Shown here: in pieces, positions 1-5,903 of the stretch
How positions within the stretch are numbered: position 1 is the stretch's first letter
Layout of the letters: the number at the start of each line of letters is the position of its first letter
Source of the DNA: an uncultured Clostridia bacterium
GTDB lineage: Bacteria > Bacillota > Clostridia > Christensenellales > Borkfalkiaceae
DNA length: 5,909 nucleotides
Assembly (NCBI GenBank): GCA_934271725.1
Contig: CAKQSC010000060.1
Location: forward strand, 1 to 5,909
Direction of reading: 5' to 3'
Notes under the pieces: model-generated
Databases searched by the model: none
What the model was told of the DNA's origin: nothing
The model's input: the letters and a program-made list of their open reading frames with translations, nothing else
Made by a program: the position numbers and the translations under genes

Positions 1-485
1 AAGTATGCCGACACTATGGGAACGCTTTTGGAAGTTTTTATAACTTGAAGTCCCGGTCTCAAAGTGTTTGCGGTGGAATGACACGCCCCGGAAACCATTC
101 CGTCGACGTCGTCCGTTTTAAGCATCAACGCGCCGTACATCGTGTAATCTTTAAGTATGTACGCTTTCGCGTCCTCAACGGTAGGATATTCGGGCGCGCC
201 CGTTTTTTTGTTTATTTTGCCTTCTCTTAAAGTATAAAGAAGTTTTGCGTACTCTTCCGTTTTAACGTACGTTACGGGATCTATTACCGTAACACCCGTC
301 AAATCGACATCGGGATTGTCCTTTTTAATTTGCGCTTCGTTACCGAGAAGAACGATTTCGGCGATTTTTTCTTTTACGCACATAGACGCCGCTTTTACAA
401 CGCGGTTGTCCTCGCCTTCGGGAAGAACAATAGTTTTACCGAGCGCGGAAGCACGGCTTTTTATGTTATCCAGAACCTTTGACAT
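1..485 (-). CDS. pta: Phosphate acetyltransferase, N-terminal part (cut by window edge)
   Basis: Encodes the first 161 residues of a phosphotransacetylase; the remainder lies left of the window (whole enzymes are about 330 residues). The cytoplasmic enzyme interconverts acetyl-CoA plus phosphate with acetyl phosphate plus CoA, usually paired with acetate kinase in fermentative acetate and ATP production. Family signatures seen: KTIVLPEGEDNRVVKAA near residues 17-33, IVLLGNE at 44-50, DGMVSGACHSTANTLRP at 128-144 and LQVIKT at 146-151. These match clostridial Pta in order and spacing. Between about residues 89 and 103 there is a stretch (KINKKTGAPEYP) roughly nine residues longer than I recall in Clostridium thermocellum Pta. 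The ATG at 485-483 is chosen because a strong GAGGAG site lies 5 nt upstream and the protein then begins where the family does. Acetate kinase may follow off-window, which cannot be seen. The identity is secure. Confidence 0.95.
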   Translation of the reverse strand, partial: MSKVLDNIKSRASALGKTIVLPEGEDNRVVKAASMCVKEKIAEIVLLGNEAQIKKDNPDVDLTGVTVIDPVTYVKTEEYAKLLYTLREGKINKKTGAPEYPTVEDAKAYILKDYTMYGALMLKTDDVDGMVSGACHSTANTLRPGLQVIKTSKSVPIVSAY

Positions 486-490
486 AATAA

Positions 491-496
491 CTCCTC
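491..496 (-). promoter_or_regulatory. Ribosome binding site of pta
   Basis: On the minus strand GAGGAG sits 5 nt before the ATG at 485. It is a strong Shine-Dalgarno match and fixes the pta start. Confidence 0.85.
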
Positions 497-503
497 ATTT
501 GAA

Positions 504-532
504 TTGATTATTTTTTTTAAATGTTGTACAAT
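504..532 (+). promoter_or_regulatory. Candidate promoter of tmcAL
   Basis: TTGATT (504-509) and TACAAT (527-532) are separated by exactly 17 nt, with four and five matches to the sigma-70/SigA consensus hexamers. Transcription would begin near 539 and give a leader of about 85 nt before the tmcAL ATG. The region is AT-rich, so chance matches are likely, and no transcript data support it. It faces the pta promoter candidate. Confidence 0.45.
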
Positions 533-565
533 ATCCGTATAAAACGAAAATCGACATACGAATAT
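531..565. repeat. Inverted repeat between the two promoter candidates
   Basis: ATATCCGTAT (531-540) and ATACGAATAT (556-565) are inverted copies matching at 9 of 10 positions, with a 15-nt spacer. The left arm begins inside the tmcAL -10 candidate and the right arm ends where the pta -10 candidate begins. The position suggests an operator covering both start sites. As RNA on the minus strand the single mismatch would be a G-U pair, but the likely pta start falls inside the arm, so a DNA-binding site is the better guess. Confidence 0.4.
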
Positions 566-594
566 ATTATATATTAAACAAGCAAAAAAGTAAA
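566..594 (-). promoter_or_regulatory. Candidate promoter of pta
   Basis: On the minus strand TTTACT (594-589) and a perfect TATAAT (571-566) are separated by 17 nt. Transcription would start near 559 and leave a leader of roughly 75 nt before the pta ATG. The perfect -10 and optimal spacing make this the best promoter candidate in the interval. Confidence 0.6.
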
Positions 595-612
595 TAACAT
601 TGACAGTTTTTT

Positions 613-617
613 AGGAG
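613..617 (+). promoter_or_regulatory. Ribosome binding site of tmcAL
   Basis: AGGAG ends 6 nt before the ATG at 624, which supports that start codon. Confidence 0.85.
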
Positions 618-623
618 TTTTTT

Positions 624-1799
624 ATGAAAATTGCAACTACCGTCTGCGAATATAACCCTTTTCACAACGGACACGTAAAACATTTGAATTATATCAAAGA
701 AACGGTAAAGCCCGATTGCCTTATCGTATTTATGAGCGGTAATTTCGTGCAACGCGGAGATATTGCCGTGGCGGACAAATATAAACGCGCCGTATGGGGA
801 ATTAAAGGCGGTGCCGACCTTATAATAGAACTGCCTACCCCGTTTGCAGTAGGCAACGCGGAAACGTTTGCAAGCGGTGCCATTAAAATGATGAGCGCGC
901 TAAACGTTCCGTCTGTTTTTTGTTTCGGTGCGGAATCGGGAAGCGCGGAAGCGTTTAAAACGAACGCGCGATATTTTATAAACGAAAGCAAAGATTTGAA
1001 ATCTTTAATAAAAGAAAACCTTAACAACGGCGAATCTTTGGTTCGCGCGAAATATCTCGCCTTAAAAACGCTTAACCCGACGGGATTCAACGGAAATCTG
1101 TTTGAAAATCCAAACAATATTTTGGGGCTGGAATATACGAAAGCGATTTTAAAAAACAACGCGGATATAGAGATTTTACCTCTTGAAAGAGAAGCAATTC
1201 ACGGCGACGACACCTTACGCAAAAAAATAACTTCCGCAAGTTCGATAAGAAAAGCGATAGGCAATACACGTAAAGGAAAACTTAAAGGCGTTCTACCCGA
1301 TTTCGTTTACGATGATTTACCCGACGTTTTGCCGGATATGGATAAACCCCTTATGACTACCTTACTTACAAGCAATCCCGAAGAAATGAAAAAAGTTCCC
1401 GACTGCACGGAAGGGCTTGAAAACCGCATAAAATATCTGTGCGAAGTCAATACGGATTATAAAACCGCGCTGAATAAAATAACGACGAAGCGGTATACCG
1501 AAACGAGAATACGGCGTATCTGCGTCAATAATATGTTAAAAATCACGGACAGGCTTGTAAAAGACGCTCTTACCGACGACCTGTATTTTAAAGTGCTTGC
1601 CACCGACAAATCGGGGCTGGAAGTTATAGGCGAACTGAAAAACAAAGCAAAATATCCTTTCCTTACGCGAAAAAGCGAATACTCGCTTAAAGACACCGCG
1701 AAAGAAGTTTTTGAAAAAGACGCGCTCTCCTGCAAACTTTACTCCCTTTTCACGGACTCCAAAGTCAACGAATTCGCAACGGAAATATTCGGCAAATAA
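624..1799 (+). CDS. tmcAL: tRNA(Met) cytidine acetate ligase (TmcAL, YlbM family)
   Basis: Known role of the family: TmcAL activates acetate with ATP to acetyl-AMP and transfers the acetyl group to N4 of wobble cytidine C34 in elongator tRNA(Met), in the cytoplasm. This helps keep AUG distinct from AUA in decoding. The 391-residue protein has the usual family length and an N-terminal nucleotidyltransferase-type domain. Visible signatures are EYNPFHNGH (9-17) with the HxGH nucleotide-binding motif, MSGNFVQRGD (37-46), DLIIELP (65-71), FGAES (101-105), NPNNILGLEY (162-171) and the SSIR motif (206-209). The C-terminal part carries TKRYTETRIRRI (288-299), a conserved basic segment likely to contact tRNA. 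All key motifs appear intact. The ATG at 624 has a good AGGAG site and gives the canonical N-terminus. The gene is divergent from pta, a common neighbour in clostridia, and ends before a strong terminator hairpin. It was formerly annotated as a predicted nucleotidyltransferase. Confidence 0.95.
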   Translation: MKIATTVCEYNPFHNGHVKHLNYIKETVKPDCLIVFMSGNFVQRGDIAVADKYKRAVWGIKGGADLIIELPTPFAVGNAETFASGAIKMMSALNVPSVFCFGAESGSAEAFKTNARYFINESKDLKSLIKENLNNGESLVRAKYLALKTLNPTGFNGNLFENPNNILGLEYTKAILKNNADIEILPLEREAIHGDDTLRKKITSASSIRKAIGNTRKGKLKGVLPDFVYDDLPDVLPDMDKPLMTTLLTSNPEEMKKVPDCTEGLENRIKYLCEVNTDYKTALNKITTKRYTETRIRRICVNNMLKITDRLVKDALTDDLYFKVLATDKSGLEVIGELKNKAKYPFLTRKSEYSLKDTAKEVFEKDALSCKLYSLFTDSKVNEFATEIFGK

Positions 1800-1826
1800 C
1801 AATTTTAACCGCCGTTACGGCATATA

Positions 1827-1864
1827 AAACGCCACGAGCAATCCCGCTCGTGGCGTTTGTTTTT
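1827..1864. terminator. Bidirectional intrinsic terminator between converging genes
   Basis: A perfect 13-bp inverted repeat (1827-1839 with 1846-1858) encloses a 6-nt loop (AATCCC). On the plus strand it is followed by a T-rich tract that ends tmcAL transcription 28 nt past its stop. On the minus strand the hairpin follows the lipoprotein stop by 4 nt and is trailed by TTTTATAT, so it should also end the mnmE-lysR-lipoprotein transcript. The plus-strand T tract overlaps the lipoprotein stop codon. A small palindrome (GCCGTTACGGC, 1811-1821) lies alongside, with too little loop to count as a second terminator. Confidence 0.9.
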
Positions 1865-3506
1865 ATTCTTTCGGCGCAACCGTGTCGAATGCGGTTATTT
1901 CAAAGAAGAACTCTTCTTTTTCACCCTCGTTCAACACGAGTTTAAGCAATCCCGCTTCCGTTACTTCGAGTTTCGCGCTGTTAAGTTCGCTGACGATTCT
2001 GACGTATCCGCCGAGGAAATCGAACATAAGGAAAGCCTCTATCGATTTTACCAAATCGCCGTTATATTGCTCGTATCTCGATTTATACAAGAACTCTTTT
2101 CCTACGAGTTCGTCCTTTTCGTCGAGAATCACAACGACTCCGTCCAAATCAACGGGAGATACTTTTCCGTCCGTAATCTTTACTTTAAAGTTTTCGAGTT
2201 TTCTTAAAGGTTTGTCGTTCCCGTCGTATTTAACGAGGTCGAAAGTAAGATAAAAATCCGCTTTCGATACTATTTCTTTAAGCAAGTCGAGCGCGCTGAC
2301 GATAAAATTTACGGACAAGCCGTTTTGCAAACCGTCGGTAATCGCGGAAAAATCTATATTTTCCTCGTTGACGTTCGTATTCGCGTCGTTTTCTTCGTTA
2401 GTCGTGACCGTCAAGGCTTTCATTACCAACTCGTATATGTTAGTTTCTACTTTAACCTTTCCCGCAACCTTATATTTTGCTTCGCCCGTTATGGTAGAAA
2501 CCGTGTCGAAATCGAAACTGAAATTGCCGTTTTGAAGCCAGGTAAGAACGTTTACGAGATTGTTAGTAAGATTGTCAAGACTGCCCGGAGTAAACACTCC
2601 GCCAAGAACGTCTATATATTCGCTCTTGTCGAAATCCGTTTTAATCGAACATTCTTCGGTAGTGTCCAAAAAATCCACGCTCAAAAAGTGCGATTTGCCC
2701 GAAAGTTCGATTTTTGCTTTCAGATCGACGAAATTGCCGTCCTTGTCGAATATAAAGTCCGCGCTCATTTTGGGCAAACGGTAATTCCACCAGTCTTTTA
2801 CGTCCGTTCCCGGCAAATAAGGTTGCAAAAATTCGAGAATGGGATCGATTGCTTCTTTGTTGTTTTTCATAGCCGTATCGACCAACGTCAGAAGATCGAC
2901 GTTAACGTGCCATTCTTTACCGACTCTTTCGCCCGTAAAACAATCTTCGTAGCCTTTTAAAGCCCACTCGTTTTTATTTCCCGTGTAATCGGAAGAACCC
3001 GTTACTTCCCCGAAAAACAAATCGTCTACTACCGTAGTGTCGGATATGTCGGTATCTTTTGTTCCGAGTCCGAACCCCGCAAGCATTTTTTCAAAATCGA
3101 ACCCTACGTAAAGATTCGTAAAATCCGAATTAAAATACAATCCGTCGTAAAATAAACTTATGTAATAGGCACTGTCTTCGTTGCCGTCTATAACTATTTT
3201 CACCTGCACGGCGGTCGAGGTATACGGTTTATCGTATTTATCTGAAAGCCCTCTGAATTCGGCGTTCTGAAACGCAAAAATAACGTCTACCGTTTTTACG
3301 GTTTCGTCCGCTTGCTTTTCTTCGTAACTGATTTTTACGGGCGCGGAAATCAAAGACATTCCGATAGAAGATACGTTGAAATATTTTTCTATCTCCTTGT
3401 CCGTCATATCTCTTTGGCTTTCCTTTCCGCAAGAAACGAAAAAAGGAACAATCAACAGCAAGGAAAGCATAAACGAAACGATTTTTATAAAAAATCCTTT
3501 TCTCAT
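1863..3506 (-). CDS. Predicted lipoprotein of unknown function
   Basis: I do not recognise the family. The 547-residue product starts with a lipoprotein signal peptide: Arg2/Lys3 and Lys8, a hydrophobic core (9-24) and FVSCG with Cys26 as the expected lipidation site. It should therefore be anchored on the outer face of the cytoplasmic membrane. The mature chain is acidic, rich in Asp/Glu/Lys and aromatics, and has alternating patterns suggesting mostly beta strands (for example 74-84, 100-135, 246-280, 343-356, 417-444). No further membrane segment or catalytic motif stands out. A low-complexity Asn/Glu stretch (370-384) looks like a linker dividing a large N-terminal part from a C-terminal part. 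Folds such as LolA/LppX-like lipid carriers are possible but unproven. The start overlaps the stop of the upstream LysR gene (ATGA, 3506-3503) and has an AGGAGGG site, so the two are translationally coupled. The gene ends at the shared terminator. A lipoprotein is well supported; the function is not. Confidence 0.85.
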   Translation of the reverse strand: MRKGFFIKIVSFMLSLLLIVPFFVSCGKESQRDMTDKEIEKYFNVSSIGMSLISAPVKISYEEKQADETVKTVDVIFAFQNAEFRGLSDKYDKPYTSTAVQVKIVIDGNEDSAYYISLFYDGLYFNSDFTNLYVGFDFEKMLAGFGLGTKDTDISDTTVVDDLFFGEVTGSSDYTGNKNEWALKGYEDCFTGERVGKEWHVNVDLLTLVDTAMKNNKEAIDPILEFLQPYLPGTDVKDWWNYRLPKMSADFIFDKDGNFVDLKAKIELSGKSHFLSVDFLDTTEECSIKTDFDKSEYIDVLGGVFTPGSLDNLTNNLVNVLTWLQNGNFSFDFDTVSTITGEAKYKVAGKVKVETNIYELVMKALTVTTNEENDANTNVNEENIDFSAITDGLQNGLSVNFIVSALDLLKEIVSKADFYLTFDLVKYDGNDKPLRKLENFKVKITDGKVSPVDLDGVVVILDEKDELVGKEFLYKSRYEQYNGDLVKSIEAFLMFDFLGGYVRIVSELNSAKLEVTEAGLLKLVLNEGEKEEFFFEITAFDTVAPKE

Positions 3507-4396
3507 AAAGATCCCTCCTGCATAATGTTTATAAACTCACGCGCGGCGAAAGTCATAACTTCGTCTTTAAGCGTAACTATACCGAGCGACCTTGCCGGAA
3601 GTTCGGGCTCCGTTTTAACCGTTTTGAGTTCACCGCTTTCCAACTCTTTTTTAACGTATTCGAGAGGCACGCACGCAACGCCTATACCCATTTTTGCAAG
3701 TCCTATCATCATATCGACTCTGCTACACTCTATTTCGGGTGCCAAGTCGACGTTGTGCGAGTGTGCGAACTCCGTTACTTCCGCACGGCTTGTCGTAGAC
3801 GTGTCAAGCATAATCAGCGGATAATCTTTCAGAACGAAAAGAGGAATTACACCGCTTAACAAATCGGAAAATCTTGACGAGCAAACGAAAACGTCGTGCA
3901 GAAGATGGGTATCGTCGAGAACGTCTACACGGCTGTCTTCCACGGGAAGATTTACTACGCCGAGGTCGACCTTCTTTTCAACGACTTTGCCTACTATTTC
4001 TTTTGACGAGCCGTTTTGCAGAACAAGACTCACGTTGGGATATTTTCTATGATATTTTTCAACGTACGGCAAAAGGACGTTCGTCATCGTCATATCGGAA
4101 GAACATATTCTCAAAAGCCCTGCCGCGGAACTGTTCAATTCCGAATATTTAAACTCTGCGGTTTCAAGATATTTCATCGCTTTTTCAACCAACTGAAACA
4201 CCTGCTTTCCGCCGACTTCCGTCAGCACCATTCCCGAATGAGTTCTTCTGAACAGTTTTCCGCCGTAAGCCGTTTCCAACTGCTTTATAGATTGTGATAC
4301 GGCGGGTTGCGAAATATACAGAGCCTCCGCCGCTTTGGTCAGACTGCCCGTTTTGGCAACCGTATAAAATACTTTGTATAATTCAAGATTTATCAT
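3503..4396 (-). CDS. LysR-family transcriptional regulator
   Basis: A 297-residue protein of normal length for LysR-type regulators, cytoplasmic DNA-binding proteins that respond to a small-molecule co-inducer. An N-terminal winged helix-turn-helix spans about residues 3-62, with the signature SLTKAAEALYISQPAVSQSI (18-37) including the recognition helix, then KLFRRTHSGMVLTEVG (47-62). A linker helix (about 64-88) leads into the effector domain (about 92-293), which contains YPNVSLVLQNGSS (119-131), VDLGVVNLP (143-151) and the GLAKMGIGVACVP segment (232-244). The overall pattern resembles a common clostridial subgroup starting NLELYKVFYTVAK. Its ligand cannot be read from sequence. The start lies 9 nt downstream of the mnmE stop with only a weak purine-rich stretch (AAAGAAAAG), suggesting reinitiation after mnmE. 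The stop overlaps the lipoprotein start. Unlike many LysR genes it has no divergent partner, so its target is unclear; the coupled lipoprotein gene or its own operon are candidates. Confidence 0.93.
   Translation of the reverse strand: MINLELYKVFYTVAKTGSLTKAAEALYISQPAVSQSIKQLETAYGGKLFRRTHSGMVLTEVGGKQVFQLVEKAMKYLETAEFKYSELNSSAAGLLRICSSDMTMTNVLLPYVEKYHRKYPNVSLVLQNGSSKEIVGKVVEKKVDLGVVNLPVEDSRVDVLDDTHLLHDVFVCSSRFSDLLSGVIPLFVLKDYPLIMLDTSTTSRAEVTEFAHSHNVDLAPEIECSRVDMMIGLAKMGIGVACVPLEYVKKELESGELKTVKTEPELPARSLGIVTLKDEVMTFAAREFINIMQEGSL
3513..3519 (-). promoter_or_regulatory. Ribosome binding site of the lipoprotein gene
   Basis: AGGAGGG on the minus strand lies inside the last codons of the LysR gene, 6 nt before the ATG at 3506. 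It is the strongest Shine-Dalgarno site of the operon and implies that the lipoprotein is translated more strongly than the regulator before it. Confidence 0.85.
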
Positions 4397-4405
4397 AACT
4401 TTTCT

Positions 4406-5755
4406 TTATTTTCCCACGCAAAACTTTGCGAATATCTCGTTTACTATCTCTTCGCTACTCGTCTTTCCCGAAATCTCGCCCAAATCCGTCCATGCGGACG
4501 TTATATCAACCGAAACCAAATCGAGCGAATTACCGTCGTCTATGCTTTGAATTGCCTTTTTAAGCCGTTCAACCGCCTTTAACAGAGATTCGTAGTGTCT
4601 TTTCTCGGTAAGATAATCGACAGAAGAATCGAACCCCGCGCCTATTGCCTTATCGTAGACGAGTTTTTTCAGATCGTCAACGCCCTCGCCCGTTACGGCG
4701 GAGATTTTAACGTCCGAGTTAATTTCCACGAGATTTTGATTTTTTATGTCCGTTTTATTGTAAACTACTATTTTTTCTTTATCCTTGACGCTTTCGGCAA
4801 TTTCCGCGTCGTAATCGTCGAGAGGTCTTGAAGAATCGATGACGAAAATCGCCATATCGGCGGACTGCATTATCTTTTTAGCCCGTTCTATCCCTAACTT
4901 TTCGACCGTATCGTCGCTTTCGCGTATGCCGGCGGTATCGTAAAAATCAAAAGATACGCCGTTTATACTCACGTTCCCCTCGACTACGTCTCTCGTAGTA
5001 CCCTCGACCGCGCTGACTATCGCCTTGTCTTCGCCGAGTATGGCGTTAAGCAAAGAAGATTTGCCCGTATTCGGTTTGCCGACTATCGCGACTTTAACGC
5101 CGTTTTTGATTTTTCTGCCCGTTTTATAAGTCGATATAAGTTTTTCGCAATCGCTTGTCGCTTTGTTGAGTTTTGCCTTGATTTCGGGTAGCGACTCGAA
5201 CTCCAAATCCTCTTCCGGAAAATCTATGCTTGCATTGATTTCCGCCAACGCTTCCGTTAAAACGTCCTGCGTGTCCTCTATCTTTTTTTTGAGATTTTCC
5301 CTGTAAAGATAATACCCCGCCCTGACTTCCGCTTCCGTCTGGCTGTCAATCATATCGATAAGCCCCTCCGCGGAAGAAAGAGAAAGTTTACCGTTCAGAA
5401 AAGCCCTTTTGGTGAACTCGCCTCTGTCGGCAAGCCTTACGTCCAAAGACAAAATCTTATCGAGAACGCCCCTGACTATCGCAACGCCTCCGTGAGTGTG
5501 AAACTCCGCCATATTCTCGCCCGTATAACTTTTGGGGGCTCTGAATATCACGCACATTCCGAAATCTTTAAACGCGCCCGCATCTATTTCGCCGACGTAC
5601 AGTTTATAAGGCTCGAAATCGCAGGTTTTCTTTTTGCAATTCGCCGTAAACATCTTGTCCACAACGCCGAACGGATCTTTTCCGCTTATTCTTATTATAG
5701 CGCAACCCGACGCGCCCTGCGCCGTAGATATTGCCGCAATATTATCTTCTAACAT
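4406..5755 (-). CDS. mnmE: tRNA uridine-5-carboxymethylaminomethyl(34) synthesis GTPase MnmE
   Basis: MnmE (TrmE) acts with MnmG to place carboxymethylaminomethyl (or aminomethyl) groups on wobble U34 of certain tRNAs, using methylene-tetrahydrofolate, FAD and K+-stimulated GTP hydrolysis. The 449-residue protein matches the usual length of about 450-460. The N-terminal folate-binding domain (about 1-118) begins DNIAAISTAQGASGCAIIRISG-like and contains RGEFTKRAFLNGKL (111-124). A helical domain surrounds the inserted G domain. G-domain motifs are G1 GKPNTGKSS (226-234), G2/K-loop EGTTRD (251-256), G3 DTAG (273-276), G4 NKTD (333-336) and G5 SAVTG (352-356). The C-terminus is FCVGK (445-449) with the conserved Cys446. 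All key residues are present. The start ATG at 5755 gives the family N-terminus; its Shine-Dalgarno (AAAAGAGA, 5768-5761) is only moderate. It is the first gene of the apparent operon. mnmG is not next to it here, where the LysR gene follows instead. Confidence 0.97.
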   Translation of the reverse strand: MLEDNIAAISTAQGASGCAIIRISGKDPFGVVDKMFTANCKKKTCDFEPYKLYVGEIDAGAFKDFGMCVIFRAPKSYTGENMAEFHTHGGVAIVRGVLDKILSLDVRLADRGEFTKRAFLNGKLSLSSAEGLIDMIDSQTEAEVRAGYYLYRENLKKKIEDTQDVLTEALAEINASIDFPEEDLEFESLPEIKAKLNKATSDCEKLISTYKTGRKIKNGVKVAIVGKPNTGKSSLLNAILGEDKAIVSAVEGTTRDVVEGNVSINGVSFDFYDTAGIRESDDTVEKLGIERAKKIMQSADMAIFVIDSSRPLDDYDAEIAESVKDKEKIVVYNKTDIKNQNLVEINSDVKISAVTGEGVDDLKKLVYDKAIGAGFDSSVDYLTEKRHYESLLKAVERLKKAIQSIDDGNSLDLVSVDITSAWTDLGEISGKTSSEEIVNEIFAKFCVGK

Positions 5756-5822
5756 AGTTATCTCTTTTAGGTTATAATTACCGTTTATGCTTTACGCATT
5801 TAATTCGCATAACCGACTTTTT
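5756..5822 (-). other. Presumed mnmE leader with a small stem-loop
   Basis: If the promoter candidate at 5823-5856 is used, this is the untranslated leader. It holds an inverted repeat TTATGC (5785-5790) / GCATAA (5807-5812), extendable by two outer pairs past one mismatch, with a 16-nt loop. Nested within it is ATGC/GCAT (5787-5799). No known riboswitch, T-box or attenuator terminator is recognised. Confidence 0.35.
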
Positions 5823-5856
5823 ATTATATGATACCACTACTAATAAAAAAAAGCAA
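5823..5856 (-). promoter_or_regulatory. Candidate promoter of mnmE operon
   Basis: On the minus strand TTGCTT (5856-5851) and TATCAT (5833-5828) are 17 nt apart. A perfect TATAAT (5828-5823) abuts the latter and could serve as an alternative -10 with a poorer upstream element. Transcription would start near 5815-5821. This is the only good promoter seen before mnmE, and none is evident between mnmE and the two downstream genes. Confidence 0.55.
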
Positions 5857-5860
5857 TTTA

Positions 5861-5903
5861 TTTACGCTATTTGTCATAAAAATATATTACAAAATAGCAT
5901 AAA
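5861..5903. repeat. AT-rich inverted repeat upstream of the mnmE promoter
   Basis: TTTACGCTATTTGT (5861-5874) and ACAAAATAGCATAAA (5889-5903) are inverted copies with one mismatch and one extra base, separated by 14 nt. The repeat lies just upstream of the -35 candidate, where a regulator site could be. As minus-strand RNA it could form a weak stem with a G-U pair, and a run of eight T follows some 8 nt later, so a weak terminator of an off-window gene is an alternative. Confidence 0.4.

Noticed and set aside
191..209. CGGGCGCGCCCG palindrome followed by a run of T, resembling a plus-strand terminator
   Set aside because: It lies inside the pta coding sequence on the opposite strand, the palindrome has no loop of its own, and the bases are explained by coding for TGAP and the Lys-rich segment.
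524..531. TTGTACAA 8-bp palindrome in the pta/tmcAL interval
   Set aside because: It is short and overlaps the tmcAL -10 candidate. Alone it is too weak to call an operator.
600..605. Perfect -35 consensus TTGACA on the plus strand just before tmcAL
   Set aside because: A 17-nt spacer puts the -10 across the start codon (623-628, TATGAA). A transcript starting there would lack the ribosome binding site, so this is probably chance.
689..1159. 156-codon open frame on the minus strand opposite tmcAL
   Set aside because: It is a shadow of tmcAL, whose motifs are unmistakable, and it has no independent support.
2325..2960. 211-codon open frame on the plus strand opposite the lipoprotein gene
   Set aside because: It is antisense to a well-supported gene, has no ribosome binding site I can see, and its translation has no recognisable motif.
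3312..3824. 170-codon plus-strand open frame spanning the LysR/lipoprotein junction
   Set aside because: It is antisense to two supported genes, with no start signal and no protein-like features.
5773..5778. TATAAT on the plus strand upstream of mnmE
   Set aside because: It would drive antisense transcription into mnmE, and no convincing -35 lies at the right distance in this AT-rich leader.
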